Positions 1 to 6,915 are shown, counted from the first letter of the stretch. The stretch is 7,759 nucleotides of DNA from Flavipsychrobacter sp. (GCA_021156265.1 JAJNBR010000128.1:1-7759), one strand, 5' to 3'. The notes: a model not told the origin generated them from the letters alone. Program-made: numbers and translations.

Positions 1-1419
1 CGTATGTACCGCGCGGGTACAGGCGATTGCTTTTTACTCCAGTTCAAACGAGGGACTACCGTCCGCTGTAATATGCTTATTGATTGCGGCTGCATACTTG
101 GTGCAAGAGCGGATTTCCTGCCTGTGATCGCTGATATCAAAACCAAGACAGGCGGTGTGATTGACGTATTGGTGGTCACCCATGAACATGCTGATCATAT
201 CAATGGCTTTAAGCTTTGCGCAGACGCTTTTGCCAGGTTTGAGATCGGCGAAGCATGGTTCGCATGGACGGAGGATGAATCGGATGAATTGGCCAACGAC
301 CTGAGGCAAAATCATTCCAAACTCAAAATGGCCTTGCAAATGGCTTCCGATAAGCTGACCAAGCTGCAGGCCGACAAGCATTATGAACACATGTTTGCCG
401 AGGAATATCACCAGAAAGCCATGCTGGCCGCTAAGGAAAAATTTATAGGCTCGGTTTCGCAGCTAAACAACCTGAGCATGAACCTCGGTGCGGCGGCAAA
501 AGGGAAAGTACCCAGTATGGTCACACTTTTTAAGCAACTGAAAATACTGAAGAAGGATACCGATGTATATTTTTTTAGTCCCGGAGAGCTTTATGATACG
601 CTGGAACGCCTTCCCGGTATACGGGTCTTCGTGCTGGGGCCTCCGCGCGACCCGAAAATGCTCAACATCACAGAGGTCAAAGGTGAGCATTATGAAAAAA
701 GAGAAAGCAAGAGCAATAAAGACCTCGCTCTGGCCGACGTGATGATGGGCAAACAGGATGACCCGGCAATGCTGCCGTTCGAACCTGAATACGAACTGAC
801 TGATGCGAATGCCGTGGTGCGGAAGGCCTATGAGGCTGAGTCCTGGCGTAATATAGAGCACGACTGGTTATATTCCGTCGGCGGACTGGCCCTTCGATAT
901 GAAAGCAGCATCAATAATACCAGTCTTGCCTTAGCCTTCCAGTTTGAGAGCAGCGAACGTGTGCTACTCTTTCCCGGTGATGCGGAATTCGGCAACTGGC
1001 AAAGCTGGTACGACTGGGAGTGGACCGTTAACGATGCCGGAGAAAAGAAAAAAGTAGACGCAGGTTACCTGCTGGCTAATACTGTTTTTTATAAAGTGGG
1101 CCATCACAGCAGCCAGAACGGAACTGCCAGCGCCATCGGGTTGGAAAAAATGGAGCATGAGGAACTTTCTGCCATGGTGCCACTCAGTTTCCGTAAGATC
1201 CAGTCGGTATGGTTGAACACCATGCCGAACGATCACCTTTGCGCTGAGCTGATCGCGCGCTGCCAGGGCCGTGTACTCTTCTCGGGCGACAGGGATGTGC
1301 TGATGAAGAATATAAAAACGCCAAGAGTCAGCGTCAAGAAATCGCACGAAGCTACGCTCAATGCGCTCAACAAAGTGTTTGACGGGAAGATATACGTGGA
1401 ATATGAAGTTAAGAGTTAG
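1..1419 (+). CDS. MBL-fold metallohydrolase, ComEC-like (5' end probably outside window)
   Basis: Predicted zinc-dependent hydrolase of the metallo-beta-lactamase fold. Numbering from the first visible Met (position 4), an opening beta-strand pair (GTGDCFLLQF at 5-14, MLIDCG at 24-29) leads into the metal-binding motif HEHADH at 60-65 (HxHxDH). A charged, helix-rich stretch at about 88-180 is inserted before the next core strands (VYFFSPG, VFVLGPPRD). The second half has NNTSLAL at 304-310, FPGDAE at 323-328 with the bridging Asp, and GHHSSQNGT at 366-374. This order (N..S-L, GDA, GHHSS..G) is that of the C-terminal domain of ComEC, but no channel domain is visible, so this is a stand-alone relative. 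The substrate is unknown; nucleic acid or a phosphoester is possible. No in-frame stop precedes the first Met, and family members usually have a few residues before the MYxAGxGD-type motif, so the true start is probably upstream. A terminator follows. Confidence 0.85.
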   Translation, partial: RMYRAGTGDCFLLQFKRGTTVRCNMLIDCGCILGARADFLPVIADIKTKTGGVIDVLVVTHEHADHINGFKLCADAFARFEIGEAWFAWTEDESDELANDLRQNHSKLKMALQMASDKLTKLQADKHYEHMFAEEYHQKAMLAAKEKFIGSVSQLNNLSMNLGAAAKGKVPSMVTLFKQLKILKKDTDVYFFSPGELYDTLERLPGIRVFVLGPPRDPKMLNITEVKGEHYEKRESKSNKDLALADVMMGKQDDPAMLPFEPEYELTDANAVVRKAYEAESWRNIEHDWLYSVGGLALRYESSINNTSLALAFQFESSERVLLFPGDAEFGNWQSWYDWEWTVNDAGEKKKVDAGYLLANTVFYKVGHHSSQNGTASAIGLEKMEHEELSAMVPLSFRKIQSVWLNTMPNDHLCAELIARCQGRVLFSGDRDVLMKNIKTPRVSVKKSHEATLNALNKVFDGKIYVEYEVKS

Positions 1420-1433
1420 CGTAGATATATGAT

Positions 1434-1467
1434 AAGAAGCCGGTCACAGAAACGCTTCTTGTTTTTT
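1434..1467 (+). terminator. Intrinsic terminator of the MBL-fold gene
   Basis: A 7-bp perfect stem (AAGAAGC at 1434-1440 paired with GCTTCTT at 1454-1460) with a 13-base loop is followed at once by G and six T. It begins 14 bases after the MBL stop codon and lies between two convergent genes. The opposite strand has no T run after the stem, so it should act mainly on plus-strand transcripts. The long loop makes it only moderately strong. Confidence 0.7.
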
Positions 1468-1481
1468 GAGCCAAAGTTTGA

Positions 1482-2750
1482 TCAAGGTTTCTCTTTTGTA
1501 TGAGCGCCTTCCAGTACACTCACCAATTCAGGTTTCTCTTTCCGCTCGCGACTCAATACTTTATAAATAAGGTAAAGACTTATAAGCATACAGAAGGCTC
1601 CTATGAGGAAGTGTATGCCCGGAAAATAAAATGGAGCTTTATCGGTAGTAAAGTAGGCAAAACTGCCGTTCATGATCAGGGGCCCTATGATGGTGGTAAC
1701 GCTCATCAGACTGGTAAGCGCCCCTTGTAATTCTCCCTGTTGGTTCGATTGTACATGCCCCGCAATAACCGATTGTAATGAGGGCCCGCAAATACCGCCC
1801 AGGCAATAGGGAATTAAGAAGGCAAACATCATCCAGCTTTCTGTCGCAAAAGCAAAAAGAACCAGTCCAAGAGTGTATAGTGATAGTCCGAGGTAAATAC
1901 TTTTCTCATCGCCGATCTTTGGATTGACCACCCTTGTCAATCCAGCCTGCACTGCCCCTACCAGCACACCAACCACAGCCAGCGAGATACCCACCATTTT
2001 TTCACTCCAGTTGAAACGGTAAATGGTAAAGAAGTTCCAGTTTCCCTGCACCGATTGCGCACCGAGATAGATCAAAAAGAAGCACAACGCCAGCTCTCCT
2101 ATCTCAGGATGCCTGGTCAGAAATTTCAGTGAACCAAAAGGATTAGCCCTTCTCCAGTCAAACGGCCTCCTGTCTGCTTTGTCGAGCGACTCCGGTAGCA
2201 GGAAATACCCGTATAGGCAGTTGAGCAGGCAAAGTGCCGCAGCCGCATAAAAAGGAGCCCTGATACCCCAGGTAGACAGGAATGCACCCAGCGCTGGTCC
2301 TAAAACGAAACCGAGACCAAATGCAGCGCCGATCAACCCGAAGTTCTTAGCCCTGTTCTCGTCGGTACTGATATCTGCAATGTAAGCTGATGCTGTAGTA
2401 AAACTGGCGCCGGTGATACCTGCTATCACACGACCAATAAACAACCATCCATAGGTTGGTGCAAGCGCCAGTATGATATAGTCTATTCCGAAACCAAGCA
2501 ACGCTAATAATAAAATTGGCCGGCGTCCGTACCGGTCACTCAGGTTGCCCATAACAGGCGCAAACAAAAACTGCATGATGGCGAAAACTGACAACAGCAG
2601 GGCGCCATAGGTGCTGGCCTCGTTGACAGGAATGCCTTTCAGTATTGCGATAAGGTCGGCCATCACCGGGATGATCAACCCCCATCCCATAATATCTATC
2701 AGTAGCGTAACGAAAATGAAACCGATGGCCGCGTTTTTAGAAGTGCGCAT
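1482..2750 (-). CDS. MFS transporter, TCR/Tet (drug:H+ antiporter) type
   Basis: A 422-residue inner-membrane secondary transporter, the usual length for a 12-TM major facilitator. Seen in order: TM1 with LLIDIMGWGLIIPVMADL (16-33), resembling the first helix of TetA-type exporters; motif A GNLSDRYGRRP at 68-78 in the TM2-TM3 loop; TM4 with GRVIAG and its Arg at 107; the antiporter motif C region GLGFVLGPALG at 145-155 in TM5; a charged central loop at about 187-217; six further hydrophobic segments; and a charged tail after about 400. Motif C points to proton-coupled efflux. The substrate cannot be told, and no claim of tetracycline resistance is justified. The reading frame stays open to a TTG at 2774, but that codon lies inside the likely -7 promoter element, so the ATG at 2750 is chosen. 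The gene is divergent from the ArsR/SRPBCC pair. Confidence 0.9.
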   Translation of the reverse strand: MRTSKNAAIGFIFVTLLIDIMGWGLIIPVMADLIAILKGIPVNEASTYGALLLSVFAIMQFLFAPVMGNLSDRYGRRPILLLALLGFGIDYIILALAPTYGWLFIGRVIAGITGASFTTASAYIADISTDENRAKNFGLIGAAFGLGFVLGPALGAFLSTWGIRAPFYAAAALCLLNCLYGYFLLPESLDKADRRPFDWRRANPFGSLKFLTRHPEIGELALCFFLIYLGAQSVQGNWNFFTIYRFNWSEKMVGISLAVVGVLVGAVQAGLTRVVNPKIGDEKSIYLGLSLYTLGLVLFAFATESWMMFAFLIPYCLGGICGPSLQSVIAGHVQSNQQGELQGALTSLMSVTTIIGPLIMNGSFAYFTTDKAPFYFPGIHFLIGAFCMLISLYLIYKVLSRERKEKPELVSVLEGAHTKEKP

Positions 2751-2771
2751 AGCAGAGATTTGAAAGAGCCG

Positions 2772-2779
2772 CAAAGATA
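2772..2779 (-). promoter_or_regulatory. Probable -7 element for the MFS gene
   Basis: Read on the minus strand the bases are TATCTTTG, an exact match to the Bacteroidota -7 consensus TAnnTTTG, 21 bases upstream of the ATG at 2750. No clear -33 TTTG/TTG is seen at the usual distance, so the call is tentative. It overlaps the alternative TTG start, which argues against that start. Confidence 0.4.
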
Positions 2780-2867
2780 TAATACACGCTTTTACCTAGC
2801 ACGAGTTTACCGTTGTGTCTTTAATCTATTGATATTCAGCGCCGATAAAAAAATGTTCAAAAAATAT

Positions 2868-2899
2868 TTTGCGCAACCAAAAAGTTGCATATATATTTG
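2868..2899 (+). promoter_or_regulatory. Promoter of the arsR-SRPBCC unit (-33 TTTG, -7 TATATTTG)
   Basis: TTTG at 2868-2871 and TATATTTG at 2892-2899 match the -33 and TAnnTTTG -7 elements of Bacteroidota sigma-A promoters, with a 20-base spacer. Transcription would start at about 2905, giving a leader of roughly 25 bases. The -7 box lies within the central GTTGC/GCAAC inverted repeat, so a bound repressor would block RNA polymerase directly. Confidence 0.65.
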
Positions 2900-2924
2900 C
2901 AACTGAAAGGTTGCATAAATATTC
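2873..2924 (+). repeat. 26-bp tandem repeat with alternating GTTGC half-sites; probable ArsR operator
   Basis: Two direct copies, 2873-2898 and 2899-2924, agree at 21 of 26 positions. Each has the form GCAAC-N6-GTTGCA followed by an A/T tract. This gives four half-sites in alternating orientation (2873-2877, 2884-2888, 2899-2903, 2910-2914). The outer pairs are separated by 6 bases and the inner pair by 10. The inner inverted repeat extends to 7-bp arms, AGTTGCA at 2883-2889 and TGCAACT at 2898-2904. Dyad centres fall at 2880.5, 2893.5 and 2906.5, exactly 13 bp apart. The array covers the -7 box and ends 6 bases before the repressor ATG, which fits an autoregulatory operator for the dimeric winged-helix protein encoded next. 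That binding is inference. Confidence 0.6.
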
Positions 2925-2930
2925 GACACG

Positions 2931-3254
2931 ATGAGAAGAGACGTATTCCAGGCTATAGCAGACCCTACAAGACGAGCGATCATTGCACTCATTGCACTGC
3001 AGGCGATGACACCCAACGCGATCGCCGAACATTTTGACATTACCCGCCAGGCAGTATCCAAACACCTGCGCATACTCAGCGAATGCGAACTGGTAAAACA
3101 AGAACAGCAAGGCCGGGAAATTTATTACACCCTTGAAATCGAGAAAATGAAACAGATCGACAAATGGCTGGAACAATTCCGCAAGATCTGGGAGACGCGT
3201 TTCAGTCAGCTGGACAATTTATTATCAACAATCAAAAAACAACGTAAACAATGA
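2931..3254 (+). CDS. ArsR-family winged-helix transcriptional repressor (non-metal type)
   Basis: A 107-residue DNA-binding protein, a typical length for this family. The start VFQAIADPTRRAIIALI (5-21) is the characteristic first helix region. The helix-turn-helix runs from about 27 to 56, with recognition helix TRQAVSKHLRILSE (38-51), then the beta-wing EQQGREIYYTL (58-68) and a C-terminal helix rich in Trp and Lys (about 70-104) likely used for dimerisation. The ELCVCDL metal-binding box is absent and there is a single Cys (52), so metal sensing is unlikely. It belongs with ArsR relatives that sit next to SRPBCC/AHSA1 proteins. The stop overlaps the next ATG by four bases (ATGA at 3251-3254), indicating translational coupling. 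It is preceded by a promoter embedded in a half-site array, so autorepression is the likely control. The inducing signal is unknown. Confidence 0.92.
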   Translation: MRRDVFQAIADPTRRAIIALIALQAMTPNAIAEHFDITRQAVSKHLRILSECELVKQEQQGREIYYTLEIEKMKQIDKWLEQFRKIWETRFSQLDNLLSTIKKQRKQ

Positions 3255-3754
3255 AAACAACAATGCAATTCGACTTCATCGTCGACAAAGAAAAAAACAC
3301 CATTACCGTTAAACGTGAATTTGCTGCCGACCGCCAGCTGGTATGGGATGCATACACCAAGAGCGACCTGCTCGACCAATGGTGGGCGCCCAAGCCATTT
3401 ACCACCAAAACCAAATCAATGGACTTCCGCGAAGGTGGTCACTGGCTGTATTGCATGATAGATCCTGATGGAAAAGAATACTGGGGACGCATGGACTATA
3501 AAAAAGTTAACCCTACGGAAAGCTATGCAGCCCTCGATGCGTTTTGTGATGAAAATGGAGAGATCAATCCACAACTCCCACGCGCGCCATGGGATGCCCG
3601 CTTTAAAGACCTGGGAGAGAACACACTGGTAGAAACCGTTGTTACCTACAACTCGCTCGCCGACCTGGAAACGGTTATCAATATGGGTATGAAAGAAGGG
3701 CTGACCTCAGCACTCGAAAACCTTGATGCATTGTTGGCCAGCTTGAAAAAATAA
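3251..3754 (+). CDS. SRPBCC / AHSA1-domain protein
   Basis: A 167-residue soluble protein of the START/Bet v1-like (SRPBCC) fold, in the group named after the Hsp90 co-chaperone Aha1. Typical features are visible: KREFAADRQLVWDAYT at 21-36 (strand then helix), DLLDQWWAPKPF at 39-50 with the WW pair common in these proteins, MDFREGGHWLYCM at 57-69, GRMDYKKVNPTE at 79-90, and a long C-terminal helix GMKEGLTSALENLDALLASL at 146-165 that lines the hydrophobic cavity in the fold. The family name should not be read as proof of Hsp90 activation; in bacteria with this gene pair a ligand-binding role is more likely. It is coupled to the ArsR-type gene through the ATGA overlap. A second Met lies at residue 5, but the overlapping start is preferred. 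A terminator follows at 3776. Confidence 0.88.
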   Translation: MKTTMQFDFIVDKEKNTITVKREFAADRQLVWDAYTKSDLLDQWWAPKPFTTKTKSMDFREGGHWLYCMIDPDGKEYWGRMDYKKVNPTESYAALDAFCDENGEINPQLPRAPWDARFKDLGENTLVETVVTYNSLADLETVINMGMKEGLTSALENLDALLASLKK

Positions 3755-3775
3755 AACATATCACTATTCATTGTT

Positions 3776-3807
3776 TCAGGATGCCCAAAAGGCATCCTGA
3801 TTTGTTT
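3776..3807 (+). terminator. Intrinsic terminator of the arsR-SRPBCC unit
   Basis: A perfect 10-bp stem, TCAGGATGCC at 3776-3785 paired with GGCATCCTGA at 3791-3800, with a 5-base loop CAAAA, is followed by TTTGTTT. It starts 22 bases after the SRPBCC stop codon. The stable GC-containing stem, short loop and T-rich tail make this a convincing terminator. It separates the unit from the small gene at 3900. Confidence 0.85.
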
Positions 3808-3899
3808 ACGGCTGTCGGCAAAAACCGAAACAATTTAGTAATTTGTGTCATCTGATTTCATAAGGGCTTTCTCATTATTCACCACAAAACACTTTTTCT

Positions 3900-4196
3900 A
3901 TGTTCCTATTCATCATTCTGGTAATACTCGAGGTACTTCTTGTACTTCTCGCGCTCATGGCCGTTGGTTTCGGCATAGGCAGCTGGCTGCATGACCGGAG
4001 GAAGACAAAAGCCGAACTTGCCAAACATCGCTATTGTATGTTTGAGCTCGAGCAGATAGCTGACCAGGTAATAGACTACCAGAAATTTCCATCGCCTGAA
4101 AAATGCCAGGCTGTAAACATCAAGATAAACATGTGGAATGCCGCCTGTTCCGGCGGACGCCCTCTGCAAACGCTTGACTGCCCGCGCCCCGAGTAG
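3900..4196 (+). CDS. Small single-TM membrane protein, hypothetical
   Basis: A 98-residue protein not recognised as any family. Residues 2-28 form one very hydrophobic helix (FIILVILEVLLVLLALMAVG in its core), interrupted only by Glu11, and are followed by a basic run HDRRKTK at 31-37. By the positive-inside rule the remaining 60 residues face the cytoplasm. The tail is polar, with three further Cys among 70-94 (Cys69, Cys83, Cys94) plus Cys46. The upstream 70 bases are A/T-rich and follow a terminator, so it is probably transcribed alone. I could not find an exact TAnnTTTG promoter; TAATTTG at 3839-3845 is one base short. A minus-strand frame over nearly the same span (3906-4205) is a rival reading. 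The plus frame is preferred for its coherent membrane helix and its position behind the terminator. Confidence 0.55.
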   Translation: MFLFIILVILEVLLVLLALMAVGFGIGSWLHDRRKTKAELAKHRYCMFELEQIADQVIDYQKFPSPEKCQAVNIKINMWNAACSGGRPLQTLDCPRPE

Positions 4197-4289
4197 CGTG
4201 AACATTTTGGCTACCGCAGGTGATTGCCATAATTTGAATGGTCATGTCATGGTCGTGTCTCCATGCGAAGCTTTGAAAAAAACTCATAT
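4197..4289. other. Short convergent intergenic gap
   Basis: These 93 bases lie between the end of the small membrane-protein gene and the end of the minus-strand operon. I see no hairpin followed by a T run on either strand. A weak CATGG/CCATG pair (4248-4252 and 4261-4265) has no T tail. Where the minus-strand operon stops transcription is therefore not evident. Confidence 0.5.
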
Positions 4290-4655
4290 TCAGTTGGACA
4301 GGGAGCCCGGGTTCATTTTATTATATAGTATTTTGAACTCACCAACATCTTCCGAAATGTTCATTAATGTGATTACTGCTATCATCTGTGCTTGCACAAA
4401 CAGCAGATCACCTATCGAATTGATAGGCGGAGGAAACGGCAAATTTTCCAATCTGTCAAGAATAGAGAGCTTGGTATGTGTACTTAATGGCGCTAACACA
4501 CATTTGTCAATGATCCAGCCATAAGTTTTCCGTCGTTCAGCCAGGATGTCTTCATCGGCAATATATTCCCATCCGTACAACCTGTGGACAGCCATCAGGA
4601 ACTTTTCATTTAATTCAGTATGCTCTTTCGTGATATTAAACATGCTTTCCGTCAT
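4290..4655 (-). CDS. Hypothetical protein, last gene of the mscS-otsAB operon
   Basis: A 121-residue soluble protein that I do not recognise. Starting from the ATG at 4655, it is acidic and helix-rich near the N-terminus (about 1-45), with aromatic pairs YGWEY at 26-30 and YGWII at 44-48, then a Pro-rich turn (PFPPP at about 77-81) and a more hydrophobic stretch (VQAQMIAVITLM, about 90-102). No signal peptide, membrane helix or metal motif is evident. The frame is open to a TTG at 4679, but ATG at 4655 is the better start. It begins 25 bases after the stop of the fused trehalose gene on the same strand, so it is probably cotranscribed. Codon use and a clean open frame support a real gene. A role in trehalose or osmotic control is inference from position only. 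Confidence 0.65.
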   Translation of the reverse strand: MTESMFNITKEHTELNEKFLMAVHRLYGWEYIADEDILAERRKTYGWIIDKCVLAPLSTHTKLSILDRLENLPFPPPINSIGDLLFVQAQMIAVITLMNISEDVGEFKILYNKMNPGSLSN

Positions 4656-4680
4656 TTGTCTAAATACTAACAATAACAAA

Positions 4681-6915
4681 TTACCCTGCAGCCAGCTGTT
4701 TTTCGCCGGCAGTCAGGTTATGCAAAGTGCTTAGCATCGACAACACCATTTGCGGTGTGTGCAAATTGAACTTGGCATGAGAGGCATAAGCGCCCACCCT
4801 GATCGTATAAGCTGAAGGTACCGGTGCAAGCAAGGCAAACATATCTTCATCGGTAACATCGTCTCCGCAGGCAAGGATAAAATCATAAGCATTTGCCTGG
4901 AGGATCTTTTTGACGGCTGAGGCTTTATTGATGCCTTTATTTCTGATCTCTACCACTTTATGTCCGCGAATGACCTGGATATTTAAACTGTTTGTATAAT
5001 CGAGTAGTTCATTATACAATTCAGTCGCACGTATGGCCCCTTGTTCTTCGTCTGCATTACGATAATGCCAGGCTATCGAAAATTGTTTCGTCTCAACGAA
5101 CGAATTGGCGCAACGGCGAACATAATTATTCATTACAGCACGCATAGGCTCTACCCACTCATTGGTAATAGCAGGCTCCGGCAGCCATTGATCCTTGTTG
5201 TGAAGTTTAAAATTGGCACCGTGCTCAGACACAATCTTGATTGGCAAATGCCCCAGCCACTCATCAAGTGTCGCGCTATCGCGACCGCTTATGATGAACA
5301 CGTCATTTTGCTCATTCGATGCAATATCATGCAGCAGATCAAGTAATGCCTGGTTAGGCTTTGCATAAGACGGATGTGTTGTAAGCGCTGTAAGCGTGCC
5401 ATCATAATCAAGCAACAGCAATCGTTTGCGAGAGGATTGGAAATTGGTGATCAGTTGCGCTTTATTCTTTGCATCCAGGAATTTGATCTCAAAGTTGTGC
5501 TGCTTGGATTTTACGCTATACAGCTGGTCAAAAAAATCGGCAGCCCAGGTTCGAACATCATACTGCCGCACTCTGTCTTGCATGGCTGCAAGACGCCTTG
5601 ACTGCTCATCGTCGTTCATTTCCAGCCCTCGTTTTAGCTTCATAGCAGTTTCTTCCGTGTCGTTGGGATTAATGGTCAACGCATCTGTAAGCTCCCTTGC
5701 GGCACCTGCCATTTCACTAAGTATCAAAACACCTCTTTGGTCCTTACGACTAGCTACAAACTCTTTCGAAACCAGGTTCATGCCGTCTCTCAGAGGTGTT
5801 ACAAGGGCTACATCACAGCAGGTATACAATGCCATTAGTTCCGTAAAACTCAGGTGCTGATATTGGTAAATTATCGGTTGCCAGTTGATATTCCCGATTC
5901 TGCTGTTAATATCACCGATATACTCATCTATCATCTTTTTACGTTCAGCATACTTTGATATTGTATCCCGAGAAGGAACAACCACCATTACAAGCACAAC
6001 CTGTTCGCGAAATTCCGGGTGTAGAGCCAGGAAATGCTCATACGCCTTCAGGCGGCTGTACACGCCTTTTGTATAGTCGAGCCTATCTACAGAGAATATA
6101 ACTTTCCGCTTCCCGAATTGTTCACTTAATACCCGTCGGCGTTCTGTAACCTCAGGGTGATCGTATGCATCGTGAAATTTATCAAAGTCGATGCTGATCG
6201 GGAATATATCAACCTTTACCAGCCGGTTGTTATAGCGTATAGTATGAATGTCATTATCTAAGCCAAGCACCATCTGTACTGATTTGAGAAAGTGGCTTAC
6301 ATAATCGATCGTATGAAACCCGACAAGGTCTGCTCCCAGCATGCCTTCCAGCAGCGCACGCTGCCACCTGGTTGGCATTATTCTCAATATTTCAAACGAC
6401 GGAAACGGAATATGCAGAAAAAATCCAATGGTCAGATTAGGAAACTGCTCACGCAACATGCCTGCAAGTGGCATCAGGTGGTAGTCATGTATCCAGACAG
6501 TATCATTTGGATGCAGGTGTGTGCCCAGCACATGTGCAAATTCACGATTGGCTTGCAGGTAGGCATCAAACTGGCTGTTATGAAACTCCGCATACGATGG
6601 AAAATAATGAAACAGCGGCCAGATGGTCGAATTAGCCAATCCGTTATAATAGGCATCATAATTCTTTTTATTGATGAACACCGGCTGATAGCTATAACCT
6701 GTGTCGGGAATAGAAGGCGCCACTTTTGTCCATGTATTATAACTGCATCCCGGCACACCAACCCAAACTCTCTCTGCGATATTATTGAGTTGGTGATTAT
6801 CGTCCAGGTAACTGCTGATAGCAGACACCAATCCGCCCGACGAAAGATGCACCTGGTTATCAGTATCAATATTAACAGGTAGCCTGTTCGAAACAATAAA
6901 AAGTCTTTGTTGCAT
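4681..6915 (-). CDS. otsAB: Fused trehalose-6-phosphate synthase / trehalose-6-phosphate phosphatase
   Basis: A 744-residue cytoplasmic enzyme with both steps of trehalose synthesis. The N-terminal GT20 synthase domain (about 1-465) joins glucose from UDP-glucose to glucose-6-phosphate. Visible are RLPV at 11-14, the GG loop at 27-28, WVGVPG at 51-56, HDYHL at 143-147, FFLHIPFPS at 165-173, SVDRLDYTKG at 275-284 (phosphate-binding Arg278 and Lys283) and LRDGMNLVSKEF at 375-386. The C-terminal HAD phosphatase domain (about 495-735) releases trehalose: DYDGT at 503-507 with nucleophile Asp503 and acid/base Asp505, SGRD at 543-546, the Lys-containing motif NKGINK at 659-664, and GDDVTDE at 684-690 for magnesium. 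All catalytic motifs are intact in both halves, so both should be active. It starts 12 bases after the MscS gene stop, behind an A/T-rich leader without a Shine-Dalgarno. The symbol otsAB describes the fusion. Confidence 0.96.
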   Translation of the reverse strand: MQQRLFIVSNRLPVNIDTDNQVHLSSGGLVSAISSYLDDNHQLNNIAERVWVGVPGCSYNTWTKVAPSIPDTGYSYQPVFINKKNYDAYYNGLANSTIWPLFHYFPSYAEFHNSQFDAYLQANREFAHVLGTHLHPNDTVWIHDYHLMPLAGMLREQFPNLTIGFFLHIPFPSFEILRIMPTRWQRALLEGMLGADLVGFHTIDYVSHFLKSVQMVLGLDNDIHTIRYNNRLVKVDIFPISIDFDKFHDAYDHPEVTERRRVLSEQFGKRKVIFSVDRLDYTKGVYSRLKAYEHFLALHPEFREQVVLVMVVVPSRDTISKYAERKKMIDEYIGDINSRIGNINWQPIIYQYQHLSFTELMALYTCCDVALVTPLRDGMNLVSKEFVASRKDQRGVLILSEMAGAARELTDALTINPNDTEETAMKLKRGLEMNDDEQSRRLAAMQDRVRQYDVRTWAADFFDQLYSVKSKQHNFEIKFLDAKNKAQLITNFQSSRKRLLLLDYDGTLTALTTHPSYAKPNQALLDLLHDIASNEQNDVFIISGRDSATLDEWLGHLPIKIVSEHGANFKLHNKDQWLPEPAITNEWVEPMRAVMNNYVRRCANSFVETKQFSIAWHYRNADEEQGAIRATELYNELLDYTNSLNIQVIRGHKVVEIRNKGINKASAVKKILQANAYDFILACGDDVTDEDMFALLAPVPSAYTIRVGAYASHAKFNLHTPQMVLSMLSTLHNLTAGEKQLAAG

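Noticed and set aside
1482..2750. Calling the MFS gene a tetracycline resistance determinant
   Set aside because: The motifs show only TCR/Tet-type architecture. Substrate cannot be read from them, and the context is not a resistance element.
2751..2774. Extension of the MFS protein by eight residues to a TTG start
   Set aside because: The TTG overlaps a good -7 promoter match, and the ATG at 2750 gives the normal N-terminus for this transporter type.
3251..3754. Calling the SRPBCC protein an Hsp90 activator
   Set aside because: Similarity is to the AHSA1 fold group only. Bacterial members next to ArsR genes are not established as Hsp90 co-chaperones.
3839..3845. TAATTTG as a promoter for the gene at 3900
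   Set aside because: It is one base short of the TAnnTTTG spacing and has no TTTG at the right upstream distance.
3906..4205. Minus-strand open frame of 99 codons opposite the small membrane protein
   Set aside because: It has no coherent domain or membrane topology and no fitting context. The plus frame has a clear TM helix followed by a basic anchor and lies behind a terminator.
4248..4265. CATGG/CCATG hairpin as a terminator for the minus-strand operon
   Set aside because: The stem is only 5 bp with no T tract on the minus strand, so it is not supportable.
4411..4427. Inverted repeat CCTATC-GAATT-GATAGG
   Set aside because: It lies inside the hypothetical coding region, has only a 6-bp stem and no T run. 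It is probably a chance palindrome and not a terminator or recombination site.
4656..4679. Extension of the hypothetical protein to a TTG start at 4679
   Set aside because: The extra residues would begin one base from the otsAB stop, and an ATG is available at 4655. There is no support for the TTG.
6292..6882. Long plus-strand open frame of 196 codons inside otsAB
   Set aside because: It is antisense to the highly conserved GT20 domain, has no recognisable domain, and is a shadow of the real coding frame.
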